DNA of 64,000 nucleotides from Bacteroidaceae bacterium (lineage in GTDB: Bacteria > Bacteroidota > Bacteroidia > Bacteroidales > Bacteroidaceae). The notes beneath the pieces were generated by a model that was not told the origin of the DNA, made no database searches, and saw only the letters and a list, made by a program, of their open reading frames with translations. Below, one piece after another: positions 1 through 7,986 of the stretch (positions are counted from its first letter, which is position 1; every line of letters starts with the position of its first letter). The stretch spans positions 22,486-86,485 of the forward strand of contig JAFWYQ010000012.1 of NCBI GenBank assembly GCA_017517605.1, in the 5' to 3' direction. Both the position numbers and the translations under genes were made by a program.

Positions 1-1317
1 GAGTTTGTGGGCAACGCCATCTTCATCCCTTACTTCCTTATCGGAGTGGGTATGCTCATCGACATGAGTGTATTCATCAAGGGCATTGATGCCATCATCG
101 TGGCCATAGTGATGGTGGTGGGTGGCACACTGGGCAAATACATCGCGGCGTGGATTCCGCAGAAACTCTACAAACTGCACAAGGCTGAGGGACTGATGCT
201 CTTCGGTCTGAGCGAAGCACACGCTGCAGGCACACTGGCCGTGGTGATGGTGGGATACGAATTGGGACTGTTCAACGAAACAATACTGAATGCCACCTTA
301 GTATTCATCCTGATGACGTGCATCATCAGTTCGTTGTTTGCCGAAAAGGCTTCGCGCCAACTGATATTGAACGACGACCTGACTACCGCTCCCGCAACCA
401 AAGGCGACGACGAGAAGATACTCATCCCCATGGTGGCCAACCAGAACGTGGAGAACCTGATGCAGGTGGCCATGATGATGCGCAACCCCAAACTGAACCG
501 CGGACTTATCGGCTTGAATGTTGTGTACGACGACAGTTCGCAGAAACAGATTGAGGACGGTCGCAAATGCCTGCAACAGGCTGAGAAGATTGCCCACTCG
601 GCCGATGTACCGATGCAGACACAGAGCCGCCTGGCCACCAACTTGTCGAACGGCATTGTGCATGCTCTGCGCGAGAACGATGCAAGCGAACTCCTCTTGG
701 GTATGCACCGGCGCGAAGGAGCCAATGACGGTTCGTTCTTCGGCCCTGTCACCCTCGGCTTGTTGGCCGGTACGTCGAGACAGATTATCATCGTACGCCC
801 CACCATGCCGATGAACACCCTGCGCCGTATCCACGTGGTTGTACCGGCCAAGGCGGAGTTCGAAGCCGGCTTCTTCCGTTGGGTCAACCGTCTGTCGCGT
901 ATGGCTGGCATATTGGGCTGCCGCGTTATCTTCCACACCCATCCCCGCACACAGGATATTCTGTCGCGCTACATGGCCACCTATTTTGCCAAGATAAGGG
1001 CTGAATATGTTCCATCGGCAGGAAACAATGAGCTGAGACAGATGGCCGACGAGGTGAACGACGACCACCTGCTGGTGGTGGTGTGTGCCCGCAAAGGCAG
1101 TGTGTCGTACCGTCCGGCCTTCGAGCATATCCCCGAACAGATTGAAGCATACTATCCCAATGTGAGCCTGATGATGATATTCCCCGACGAATATGCCGAG
1201 GACAAGGAGACACCAACCCTCTTCAATCCTCTGACGACCAACATCCACGAAGGATACGAGACACACAAGGGATGGTTGGGTGAGTTGATGGAAAAATGGA
1301 AAAGAATTAAAAATTAA
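1..1317 (+). CDS. Cation/proton antiporter (Kef/NhaP type), 5' end outside the window
   Basis: The reading frame is open from base 1, so the gene starts upstream of the window. The visible 438 residues begin inside the membrane part: hydrophobic helices with glycines fill roughly the first 115 residues, typical of the last helices of a CPA2-type monovalent cation/proton exchanger. The remaining ~300 residues are soluble and look like two universal-stress-protein-like alpha/beta modules (one begins near ILIPMVANQNVEN, the second near RRIHVVVPAKAEF), an arrangement common in Bacteroidales antiporters. It would act in the inner membrane in ion and pH homeostasis. The transported ion cannot be read from this fragment. 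tcdA starts 10 bp downstream, suggesting co-transcription. Confidence 0.8.
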   Translation, partial: EFVGNAIFIPYFLIGVGMLIDMSVFIKGIDAIIVAIVMVVGGTLGKYIAAWIPQKLYKLHKAEGLMLFGLSEAHAAGTLAVVMVGYELGLFNETILNATLVFILMTCIISSLFAEKASRQLILNDDLTTAPATKGDDEKILIPMVANQNVENLMQVAMMMRNPKLNRGLIGLNVVYDDSSQKQIEDGRKCLQQAEKIAHSADVPMQTQSRLATNLSNGIVHALRENDASELLLGMHRREGANDGSFFGPVTLGLLAGTSRQIIIVRPTMPMNTLRRIHVVVPAKAEFEAGFFRWVNRLSRMAGILGCRVIFHTHPRTQDILSRYMATYFAKIRAEYVPSAGNNELRQMADEVNDDHLLVVVCARKGSVSYRPAFEHIPEQIEAYYPNVSLMMIFPDEYAEDKETPTLFNPLTTNIHEGYETHKGWLGELMEKWKRIKN

Positions 1318-1327
1318 CAATTAAAAG

Positions 1328-2080
1328 TTGGAGAATTGGCAACAACGAACCGAGCAACTCTTCGGCAAAGAAGAGTATGAGCGCCTCTGCTCAGCCCATG
1401 TGTTGGTGGTGGGCGTAGGTGGCGTGGGTGCATACGCGGCCGAAATGCTCTGCCGGGCAGGCATCGGACACCTGACACTGGTGGATGCCGACACGGTGCA
1501 ACCCAGCAACATCAACCGGCAACTTCCGGCCTTGCACTCCACCATCGGACGTGCCAAAGCTGAGGTGTTGGCCGAACGTTTCCACGACATCAACCCCGAC
1601 GTGCAGTTAGACATCCGCGTGCAATACCTTGAGCCGGAGAACATCCCTGCCCTACTCGACGAGGTACGGCCGGACTTCATCGTGGATGCCATCGACACCA
1701 TACAACCCAAGTGCCACCTTATCTGCGAAGCATGGCGCAGACGCATACGCATCGTATCCAGCATGGGAGCAGGAGCCAAGAGCGACATCACCCAGATACG
1801 CCTCTCCGACCTGTGGGACACCTACCATTGCGGCTTGGCCAAGGCCGTGCGCAACGGACTGAAGCGCATGGGCATGAAACGGAGTCTGCCCGTAGTGTTC
1901 AGCACCGAACAGGCCCGCCCCGAAGCCATCATCCGCGTGGAGGACGAGCGCAACAAGAAATCGACAACAGGCACCGTCAGTTACATGCCCGCCACTTTCG
2001 GGTGCTATCTGGCGGCGTATGTGATTAAGGAGATAAAGGGAGGTAATAGGGAGATAAAGGGAGATAAAGGCCAAATGTAA
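1328..2080 (+). CDS. tcdA: tRNA threonylcarbamoyladenosine dehydratase (TcdA/CsdL), ThiF-like
   Basis: A 250-residue E1-like (ThiF/MoeB/HesA) adenylating enzyme. The nucleotide-binding motif GVGGVG is at residues 29-34, followed by a VDADTVQPSNINRQ segment typical of the superfamily. The C-terminal part with GTVSYMPATFG matches the TcdA branch, which cyclises t6A to ct6A at position 37 of tRNAs. ThiF itself is less likely: no thiS, thiG or thiH is nearby, and the thiamine genes of this window lie 55 kb away. The start is a TTG, 10 bp after the antiporter stop; no ATG is available in frame near it. Last codons run into a low-complexity segment of AAGGGAGATAA-type repeats, so the C-terminus is probably not conserved. 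Confidence 0.8.
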   Translation: MENWQQRTEQLFGKEEYERLCSAHVLVVGVGGVGAYAAEMLCRAGIGHLTLVDADTVQPSNINRQLPALHSTIGRAKAEVLAERFHDINPDVQLDIRVQYLEPENIPALLDEVRPDFIVDAIDTIQPKCHLICEAWRRRIRIVSSMGAGAKSDITQIRLSDLWDTYHCGLAKAVRNGLKRMGMKRSLPVVFSTEQARPEAIIRVEDERNKKSTTGTVSYMPATFGCYLAAYVIKEIKGGNREIKGDKGQM

Positions 2081-2083
2081 AAG

Positions 2084-2190
2084 CTACGAGTTATCAGCTA
2101 CGAGCTACAAGTGCCTTGCTGTACAAAACTCGTTACTCGTAGCTTGTCACTTGTCACTTGAAAAACAATCGGCCTTTATCTCCCCAAGAG
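2084..2190. repeat. Mirrored-phrase hairpin between tcdA and lolD
   Basis: The phrase GCTACGAGTTATCAGCTAC, then GCTACGAGCTACAAGTG, is followed after a short centre by its approximate reverse complement (CTCGTTACTCGTAGCTTGTC, then ACTTG). A nested pair, GGAGATAAAGGCC before and GGCCTTTATCTCC after, lengthens the dyad. It has no clear U-tract. It belongs to the class of intergenic hairpins seen repeatedly in this window. Confidence 0.6.
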
Positions 2191-2253
2191 CGGAGTGATA
2201 TCTCCCTCTAACTCCTTTTATCTCCCCAAAAATACTAAATTGTACATGAATTT

Positions 2254-2904
2254 ATGATAACACTTCAAGGAATCACCAAGAGCTTCGGCTCATTGCAAGT
2301 ATTGAAAGGCATCGACCTCACCATCGGGAAAGGCGAGGTGGTAAGCATAGTGGGGCCCAGCGGCGCAGGCAAGACCACGCTGCTACAGATAATGGGCACA
2401 TTGGACAAGGCCGACACCGGCACTGTCACCATCGACGGTGTGGAGGTGAACAGGCTGGGCGAACGCAAGCTGTCTGCCTTCCGCAACCTCCATATCGGAT
2501 TTGTCTTCCAGTTTCACCAACTGCTGCCCGAATTTACGGCATTGGAGAATGTGATGATTCCCGCACTGATTGCCGGAACCTCGTCCAAAGAAGCCGAAAA
2601 GCGAGCCAAAGAGATGCTGGAACTGCTCGGACTGGCCGACCGTGCCGACCACAAACCCAACGAACTGTCAGGTGGAGAGAAACAGCGTGTAGCCGTGACA
2701 CGTGCCCTCATCAACCGCCCGTCGGTCATCTTTGCCGACGAGCCTTCGGGCAGTCTCGACACCAAGAACAAGGAGGAGCTGCACCGCCTCTTCTTCGAGC
2801 TTCGCGACAAATTGCAACAGACCTTCGTCATCGTCACCCACGACGAAGGGTTGGCCTCGCTCACCGACCGCACCATCCACATGGTAGATGGGTTGATTAG
2901 GTAA
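2254..2904 (+). CDS. lolD: ABC transporter ATP-binding protein, LolD type
   Basis: A 216-residue ABC ATPase with every core motif: Walker A GPSGAGKT (34-41), signature LSGGEKQ (138-144), Walker B VIFADEP (158-164) and the switch histidine in IVTHDE. The short length and the sequence around the Q-loop ([16 protein letters not shown]) are characteristic of the MacB/LolD group. LolD drives the LolCE complex that releases lipoproteins from the inner membrane to LolA. No permease gene (lolC/lolE) is adjacent, as is usual in Bacteroidales, so LolD rather than a MacB export partner is an inference from the motifs and length. Confidence 0.8.
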   Translation: MITLQGITKSFGSLQVLKGIDLTIGKGEVVSIVGPSGAGKTTLLQIMGTLDKADTGTVTIDGVEVNRLGERKLSAFRNLHIGFVFQFHQLLPEFTALENVMIPALIAGTSSKEAEKRAKEMLELLGLADRADHKPNELSGGEKQRVAVTRALINRPSVIFADEPSGSLDTKNKEELHRLFFELRDKLQQTFVIVTHDEGLASLTDRTIHMVDGLIR

Positions 2905-2972
2905 AAGAATATTCAAGGTTCAAGGGTTGTTTTTTAGGCACGGATGACACGGATAACACGGTTGGTTTTGGA

Positions 2973-3045
2973 ACACAGAGACACAAAGACACAGAGTTTT
3001 TTTTATTTTTATGGAAAGGAACAGCTCTGTGTCTTTGTGTCTCTG
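2973..3045. repeat. Inverted repeat of the CACAAAGACACAGAG family, copy 1
   Basis: ACACAGAGACACAAAGACA with its continuation (2973-2996) is mirrored by CTCTGTGTCTTTGTGTCTCT (3025-3044) across a loop of about 28 nt rich in T. It lies 70 bp after lolD and could act as a weak terminator. The same word pair recurs at 7052-7102 and 63251-63316. Confidence 0.75.
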
Positions 3046-3249
3046 CTTTCCAAATAATTTATTTCACTGAATAGTTACGAAGAAGGTCGAAGGTTGACTA
3101 TGGCTATTGTCTTTTTCCTTTACATCCATTGGTAATAATTCCCACTTTTCTATTTCATTTCTATTTCACCAAAGGGCAACACCTCGTAACGGATAGTTTT
3201 TTGTATATATATACAATGTACAAGGGCCGGGAGGCTGAAAGCAGGAAGT

Positions 3250-3353
3250 GCGTGTGCACACGTGCCGCCGACTGTGTGCACACACTCGACGGAGTTTCTT
3301 CAGACACTCTGCTATAGGTTGTGCACACGGTCAATAGAGGTTGTGCACACGGA
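3250..3353. repeat. 22-bp-period palindrome array A (core TGTGCACAC)
   Basis: Exact copies of the near-palindrome TGTGCACAC start at 3253, 3275, 3320 and 3342. The spacings are 22, 45 and 22 bp, so the middle gap has room for one decayed unit near 3297. It lies in the lolD to dehydrogenase gap. Confidence 0.8.
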
Positions 3354-3531
3354 CAGGGGGGAATGTGAGTGAAAACTGGTGAAATGCATAATCATACAAT
3401 CCTTCTGCATAAATATGCAAAACTGACCGCACGAGAGTCGCGTATATGGGCGCAACTTTTCTTTCGGACGAAAATAGACGATTTTTCGGAGAACAAGTAA
3501 ATCATTGAATGTCAACTAATAGACAAGCGCA

Positions 3532-3575
3532 CCTCATCTCAGGGCTGAGGTTGGTTCATCCCTTAGATGAAGAAG
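3532..3575. repeat. Two-unit 22-bp palindromic repeat (array F)
   Basis: Two adjacent 22-bp units (3532-3553 and 3554-3575) share TCATC-C in the left arm and T-GA-G in the right arm, each forming a small dyad (CCTCA...TGAGG and TTCATC...GATGAA). It is short, but its period equals that of arrays A to E. Confidence 0.55.
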
Positions 3576-3735
3576 GACGACAGACAACATTTTTCGATTT
3601 CTTGACAAGAAAAAAGCAAAATTCTTGACAGAAGAGGACGTTCCCCTCCAACTTCCCCAAAGGGAGAGAGAGCAAACTATAATGAAGAGTGATTCATTGA
3701 GACATTAAGATGTTGAGACGAATAAGCAGGTAAAG

Positions 3736-3767
3736 TTTGTCCAACTGAGGAAAAAGCACTACATTTG
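3736..3767 (+). promoter_or_regulatory. Bacteroidetes-type promoter of the dehydrogenase gene
   Basis: TTTG (3736-3739), a 20-bp spacer, then TACATTTG (3760-3767), matching the -33 TTTG and -7 TAnnTTTG boxes recognised by the Bacteroidetes primary sigma factor. The ATG at 3794 lies about 26 bp downstream. Confidence 0.7.
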
Positions 3768-3793
3768 TCCGAAAAAACCATTATCAGACAATT

Positions 3794-4684
3794 ATGTTCA
3801 AGAAACTTGTGGCCATAGAGCCTATCAGCCTGATTCCCTCGGCCGAGGAGAGGCTGCACGACTTCGCCCATGAAGTTGTACTTTACAATGACATTCCCGC
3901 CAACGGCGATGAGATAGTGAAACGCATCGGTGATGCAGATGCCGTATTGCTGAGTTACACTTCGACCCTGACGGCTGACATCCTGTCACAATGCCCACAC
4001 ATCGTATATATAGGTATGTGCTGCTCGCTCTATTCACCCGAGAGCGCCAACGTGGATATCCGCTGTGCCAACGCGCACGGCATCACCGTGACCGGCATAC
4101 GCGACTATGGCGACGAGGGTGTGGTGGAATATGTGGTGAGCGAACTGGTGCGCCTGATGCACGGATTCGGTCAACCGGCCTGGCAAGGTGCACCGCGCGA
4201 GATTACGGGACTGAAGGTGGGTATCGTAGGCTTGGGTAAATCGGGCGGCATGATAGCCGATGCGATGAAGTTCTTCGGTGCCGACATCGCCTACTTTGCC
4301 CGTAGCGAGAAGGCTGCCGCCACCGAAAAGGGATACCGCTATATGCCCCTTGGCGACTTGGTGGAGTGGAGCGACATCGTCTGCTGCTGTCTGAACAAGA
4401 ACACCGTGTTACTGCACGACGAGGAGTTCCGCCGCATGGGGCATCACAAGGTGCTGTTCAACACAGGACTTTCGCCCGCATGGGACGAAGCACCCTTCCT
4501 GCAATGGCTCTCCGACGAGCGGAACATCTGCTATTGCGACACACTGGGTGCACTGGGCGGAGCACACCTGACAGGCCATCCGCGGGTGCGTTGCATGAAC
4601 GTATCTACCGGCCGTACCATCCAGGCCTTTGACCGATTGAGTGAAAAGGTGTTGGCAAACATCGCCAACTATTTGGGTAAGTAA
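3794..4684 (+). CDS. NAD-binding D-2-hydroxyacid dehydrogenase-like protein
   Basis: A 296-residue protein with the split fold of D-isomer-specific 2-hydroxyacid dehydrogenases: an N-terminal substrate half, a Rossmann half with GLGKSG (146-151) and a return of the C-terminus to the first domain. The usual catalytic arginine motif (N-x-x-R-G) is replaced by FNTGLSP, and the usual glutamate region reads CDTLGALGG; a histidine remains in LTGHP. Either the substrate differs from the common 2-oxoacids or the protein is not a dehydrogenase. Two adjacent cysteines (MCC near residue 76) and a CCC run near 207 are unusual. It has its own promoter. The downstream yicC promoter lies across its last codons. 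Confidence 0.65.
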   Translation: MFKKLVAIEPISLIPSAEERLHDFAHEVVLYNDIPANGDEIVKRIGDADAVLLSYTSTLTADILSQCPHIVYIGMCCSLYSPESANVDIRCANAHGITVTGIRDYGDEGVVEYVVSELVRLMHGFGQPAWQGAPREITGLKVGIVGLGKSGGMIADAMKFFGADIAYFARSEKAAATEKGYRYMPLGDLVEWSDIVCCCLNKNTVLLHDEEFRRMGHHKVLFNTGLSPAWDEAPFLQWLSDERNICYCDTLGALGGAHLTGHPRVRCMNVSTGRTIQAFDRLSEKVLANIANYLGK

Positions 4685-4703
4685 CAGAAAAGAAGTACTT
4701 TTG
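4672..4703 (+). promoter_or_regulatory. Promoter of yicC, overlapping the end of the upstream gene
   Basis: TTTG (4672-4675), 20-bp spacer, TACTTTTG (4696-4703). The -33 box is inside the last codons of the dehydrogenase-like gene. yicC begins at 4735. Confidence 0.7.
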
Positions 4704-4734
4704 CACCGAAATTCAAAAAAAGAGAGATACGATT

Positions 4735-5607
4735 ATGATACAATCAATGACTGGCTACGGCAAAGCAGTGGCCACCTACGGCGACAAGAAGATATTTGCC
4801 GAGATACGTTCGCTCAACAGCAAGGCGCTGGACTTGAGTTCGCGCATCGCCCCACTATACCGCGAAAAGGAGATGGAAATACGTGCCATTATCAGCAAGG
4901 CATTGGAACGTGGAAAGGTGGACTTCAACCTGTGGATTGAGAAGGAGGCCAACGAAGCGGCCACACCCATCAACGGTGCCCTCGTAGCCAACTACTATGC
5001 ACAGATAAAGGACATTGCCGAGCAGTACGGCATTCCCCAACCCGAAGAGTGGTTCACGACCCTGTTGCGTATGCCCGACGTGATGACCCGCGTAGAGGTG
5101 CAGGAGCTGAGTGAGGAGGAATGGACCGTAGTACGCAACGCTGTAGAAGAATCAGTGAATCAATTGGTGGACTTCCGCAAACAGGAGGGCGAAGCCTTGG
5201 CACGCAAGTTCAACGAGAAGTTGGACAACATCGCTGCCCTGATGAAGGAGATTGAACCGTACGAAGCAGAGCGCGTACAGAAAATTCGCGAACGTATTGT
5301 GGAGGGGCTCTCCAAACTTCCCGTAGAGTACGACAAGAACCGTCTGGAGCAGGAACTCATCTACTACATCGAGAAGCTGGACATCAACGAAGAGAAACAG
5401 CGTCTGACCAACCACCTGGCCTACTTCCGCCAGACCATGAACGAAGGACAGGGACAGGGCAAGAAGTTGGGATTCATTGCCCAAGAGATGGGTCGCGAAA
5501 TCAACACCACAGGCAGCAAGAGCAACCAAGCCGAAATGCAGAACATTGTGGTGAAGATGAAGGACGAACTGGAACAGATAAAGGAACAGGTGTTGAATGT
5601 AATGTAA
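4735..5607 (+). CDS. YicC/YloC family endoribonuclease
   Basis: A 290-residue protein, the full family length. It starts with the hallmark MIQSMTGYGKA and RSLNSKALD segments (YicC N-terminal domain) and ends with the conserved DUF1732 region: QTMNEGQGQGKKLGFIAQEM followed by GREINTTGSKS and a C-terminal EEQ-type helix. YicC of E. coli and its relatives are RNA-cleaving enzymes with a toroidal fold. The gene lies directly upstream of gmk, the usual arrangement in many bacteria. The intervening 141 bp are filled with a mirrored repeat. Confidence 0.9.
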   Translation: MIQSMTGYGKAVATYGDKKIFAEIRSLNSKALDLSSRIAPLYREKEMEIRAIISKALERGKVDFNLWIEKEANEAATPINGALVANYYAQIKDIAEQYGIPQPEEWFTTLLRMPDVMTRVEVQELSEEEWTVVRNAVEESVNQLVDFRKQEGEALARKFNEKLDNIAALMKEIEPYEAERVQKIRERIVEGLSKLPVEYDKNRLEQELIYYIEKLDINEEKQRLTNHLAYFRQTMNEGQGQGKKLGFIAQEMGREINTTGSKSNQAEMQNIVVKMKDELEQIKEQVLNVM

Positions 5608-5745
5608 AAGAGTTGACGAGGGAACAAGTTGACGAGTTGACAAGGGGATATAGTACAGAAAAGCCTCGTCAACTTGTCAACTCGTCAACTTGTCAACTAA
5701 AAAGCCTCCTCGTCAACTTGTCAACTTATTAACTCGTCAACTATA
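5608..5745. repeat. Mirrored-phrase hairpin with GTTGACGAGTTGACAAG units
   Basis: Two or three copies of GTTGACGAG/GTTGACAAG on the left are mirrored by a longer run of CTCGTCAACTTGTCAAC units on the right, with the centre near 5648-5665. The right arm is itself a direct repeat. It occupies nearly the whole yicC-gmk gap. The same phrase reappears after thiC at 58893-58965. Confidence 0.75.
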
Positions 5746-5748
5746 AAT

Positions 5749-6312
5749 ATGAACAAACTGATCATCTTCTCCGCCCCTTCAGGTTCGGGCAAATCGACCA
5801 TCATCAATTATCTGCTGGAGCAGGACTTGCATCTGGCATTCTCCATCTCGGCCACCAGCCGTCCGCCACGCGGACAGGAGCAACACGGAGTGGAATACTT
5901 CTTCCTCAGCCCCGAGGAGTTCAAGGAACGTATCGCCAACGATGAGTTCTTGGAGTACGAAGAGGTATATCAAGACCGTTTCTACGGCACATTGAAGTCG
6001 CAAGTGGAGAACCAATTGAATGCAGGGCAGAACGTAGTGTTCGACGTGGATGTAGTGGGCGGATGCAACATCAAGCAGTTCTACGGCGACCGTGCCCTCT
6101 CCGTCTTCATCCAACCGCCAAGCATCGAGGAGTTGCGCAAGCGCCTGGAAGGACGTGGAACGGATGCTCCTGAGGTTATCGAAAGCCGCATTGCCAAAGC
6201 GGAATACGAGCTGAGTTTCGCTCCTAAGTTCGACGTGGTTATCGTCAACGACGACTTGGAGACAGCTAAAGCAGAGGCATTGCGGGTGATACGGGAGTTC
6301 TTACAAAAATAG
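5749..6312 (+). CDS. gmk: Guanylate kinase
   Basis: A 187-residue P-loop kinase that converts GMP to GDP with ATP. The P-loop SAPSGSGKST covers residues 8-17, and the GMP-binding loop follows with TSRPPRGQEQHGVEYFF. The C-terminal arginines (RLEGRGTD and ESRIAKAEYEL) match the lid and adenine-binding segments of Gmk. Length and motif spacing are normal. The ATG follows an A/T-rich leader, as usual in this phylum. Downstream nadD is separated by a C/G-rich repeat. Confidence 0.95.
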   Translation: MNKLIIFSAPSGSGKSTIINYLLEQDLHLAFSISATSRPPRGQEQHGVEYFFLSPEEFKERIANDEFLEYEEVYQDRFYGTLKSQVENQLNAGQNVVFDVDVVGGCNIKQFYGDRALSVFIQPPSIEELRKRLEGRGTDAPEVIESRIAKAEYELSFAPKFDVVIVNDDLETAKAEALRVIREFLQK

Positions 6313-6480
6313 CCGCCCTCAATCCCCCCGGAGGGGGGGCTTAAGAACCTCTCCCCAGCCCTCCCCAAAAGGGAGGGAGATAGAATGAATTGAACAAATA
6401 AACAGTAACAACTTAAAACATCCCCCCCAATACTCCCGGTCTTTGAATCCTCCCCTTCGGGGGGAGTTGAGGGGGCTTAA
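6313..6480. repeat. C/G-rich mirrored repeat (CCCTCCCC/GGGGAGGG phrases)
   Basis: The gmk-nadD gap contains CCCCCCGGAGGGGGGG near 6327-6342, CCCTCCCCAAAAGGGAGGG near 6360, and CCTCCCCTTCGGGGGGAG near 6449, i.e. three palindromes of similar wording separated by A/T-rich DNA. The same phrase forms a long dyad at 26008-26098. Confidence 0.7.
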
Positions 6481-6483
6481 CCC

Positions 6484-7050
6484 ATGAACATCGGTATCTT
6501 CGGAGGTTCATTCAACCCCATACACATCGGACATTTGGCATTGGCCAACTACCTTTGCGAATACGGCGAAGTGGACGAGGTGTGGTTCCTTGTGTCGCCT
6601 CACAATCCGCTGAAGGAACGTGGCGACCTGTGGCCGGACGATTTACGTCTAAAGCTGGTACAACTTGCCACCGAAGGGTACGACAAGTTCCGTGCATCGG
6701 ACTTCGAGTTCCACCTGCCCCGTCCCAGCTATATGGTGAACACGTTGCGCGAACTGCATCGCACGTATCCCGAGCATACGTTTACCCTCATCATCGGAAG
6801 CGACAACTGGGAGGTGTTACCCCGTTGGTACAAATACGAGGAATTGTTAGCTGAAAACCATCTGCTCATCTATCCACGCCCCGGTTATCCCACAGACAAA
6901 GGTACACTGCCACCCAATGCCCGTATGGTAGACACCCCTTTGCTGGACATCAGCTCCACCTTTATCCGCCAAGCACTCAGAGAGGGAAAGGATGTGAGGT
7001 ACTTTGTACCGAAAGAGATATACGAATACATTCAAAATTATCATTCATAA
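6484..7050 (+). CDS. nadD: Nicotinate-nucleotide adenylyltransferase
   Basis: A 188-residue nucleotidyltransferase that makes deamido-NAD from nicotinate mononucleotide and ATP. The signature [11 protein letters not shown] is at residues 7-17, and ISSTFIR near the C-terminus is the second nucleotide-binding motif. [12 protein letters not shown] and the [15 protein letters not shown] segment are typical of NadD rather than CoaD. gmk and yicC lie upstream in the same direction, a common Bacteroidales order. Confidence 0.95.
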   Translation: MNIGIFGGSFNPIHIGHLALANYLCEYGEVDEVWFLVSPHNPLKERGDLWPDDLRLKLVQLATEGYDKFRASDFEFHLPRPSYMVNTLRELHRTYPEHTFTLIIGSDNWEVLPRWYKYEELLAENHLLIYPRPGYPTDKGTLPPNARMVDTPLLDISSTFIRQALREGKDVRYFVPKEIYEYIQNYHS

Positions 7051-7051
7051 A

Positions 7052-7102
7052 GGCACAAAGACACTCTTCCAATGAACACTCTGTGTCTTCGTGTCTCTGT
7101 GT
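7052..7102. repeat. Inverted repeat of the CACAAAGACACAGAG family, copy 2
   Basis: GGCACAAAGACACT just after the nadD stop is mirrored by CTCTGTGTCTTCGTGTCTCT at about 7079-7098, followed by a T-rich stretch (CTTCTTTTTTTAG). The T-run makes this copy the best terminator candidate of the family. Confidence 0.65.
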
Positions 7103-7127
7103 TCTTCTTTTTTTAGAAAAAAGGAAT

Positions 7128-7874
7128 ATGAAAAAAGCTATCATCATCGGTGCCACCTCAGGCATCGGACGCGAAGTGGCCCGTCTGTTGGCCAAGGAAG
7201 GTTGGCAATTAGGCATTGCCGGCCGCAGAGAAGAACTGTTACAATCGTTGCAAGCCGAATTTCCTGACGGACAGGTAAAATACACTGCGCTGGACGTGAC
7301 AGACGCGGATGCTCCCACCCGTCTGCAAACATTGGTGAACGAATTGGGTGGCATGGATCTCTATTTCCATAGCAGTGGTATAGGCTCTCAGAATGCGAAT
7401 CTTGAACCCGAGATAGAAATACGCACTGCCCGCACCAACGGTGAGGGGTTTGTGCGCATGGTCACTTGGGCATTCAATTACCTCAAGGCACATGCCACCC
7501 GTGAGAACCGCGGACACATCGCCGTCATCAGCTCCATTGCCGGCACCAAGGGTATCGGCATAGCCCCTGCCTACTCGGCCACCAAGCGATTCCAAAATTG
7601 CTATATCCAAGCACTCACCCAATTGGCACACATCCAGAAGTTGCCCATCAGCTTTACCGACATCCGTCCCGGTTTCGTAGCCACCGACCTGCTACGCGAT
7701 GCACACTACCCCATGCTGATGAAAGCCGAACCTGTAGCACGCGAGATTGTATATGCCCTGAAACATCGCAAACGCATCCGCATCATCGACTGGCGCTACC
7801 GCCTGCTCGTCTTCGTGTGGAGGCTTATCCCCCGCCCCATTTGGGAACGGCTGAAGATAACAAAGGGGAAATAA
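7128..7874 (+). CDS. Short-chain dehydrogenase/reductase
   Basis: A 248-residue classical SDR. The cofactor motif GATSGIG is at residues 8-14, the catalytic serine lies in VISSIAG (135-136), and YSATK gives Tyr149 and Lys153. I chose the ATG at 7128 because the longer frame from 7083 runs through the inverted repeat and adds a cysteine-rich tail unlike an SDR. The C-terminal RLLVFVWRLIPRPIW stretch is hydrophobic and basic, suggesting membrane association. The substrate cannot be told. No partner gene of a defined pathway is adjacent. Confidence 0.85.
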   Translation: MKKAIIIGATSGIGREVARLLAKEGWQLGIAGRREELLQSLQAEFPDGQVKYTALDVTDADAPTRLQTLVNELGGMDLYFHSSGIGSQNANLEPEIEIRTARTNGEGFVRMVTWAFNYLKAHATRENRGHIAVISSIAGTKGIGIAPAYSATKRFQNCYIQALTQLAHIQKLPISFTDIRPGFVATDLLRDAHYPMLMKAEPVAREIVYALKHRKRIRIIDWRYRLLVFVWRLIPRPIWERLKITKGK

Positions 7875-7926
7875 TTCCTATTTCTTAAATATTATAATAG
7901 GAAACCATTATTTAAAAGAACAAAAT

Positions 7927-7958
7927 CTTGTTCAATTGCAGAAAGGACGTTACCTTTG
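7927..7958 (+). promoter_or_regulatory. Promoter of the small HTH gene
   Basis: CTTG (7927-7930), 20-bp spacer, TACCTTTG (7951-7958). Transcription would begin near 7964, which rules out the longer reading-frame start at 7936 and supports the ATG at 7987. Confidence 0.65.
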
Positions 7959-7986
7959 CCCCGTAAATCTGACAAAAACATACACT

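Larger units (their letters stand above)
2905..3793. other. 889-bp gene-free gap made largely of short repeats
   Basis: No convincing gene is present; the only open frame of note, 3129-3317, lacks a homologous look and overlaps repeats. The gap holds, in order: an inverted CACAGAGACACAAAG hairpin (2973-3045), a TGTGCACAC palindrome array (3250-3353), a pair of TGCATAA repeats 21 bp apart (3385 and 3406), a two-unit 22-bp repeat (3532-3575), two CTTGACA copies 23 bp apart (3601 and 3624), a short CCCCTCC...GGGAGGG dyad near 3640-3665, and at its end a good promoter for the next gene. Confidence 0.7.

Noticed and set aside
1328-2080. ThiF of the thiamine pathway
   Set aside because: The C-terminal sequence fits TcdA better, and no thiS, thiG or thiH is nearby.
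3129-3317. Possible 62-residue gene in the lolD gap
   Set aside because: It overlaps the TGTGCACAC array and has no conserved look.
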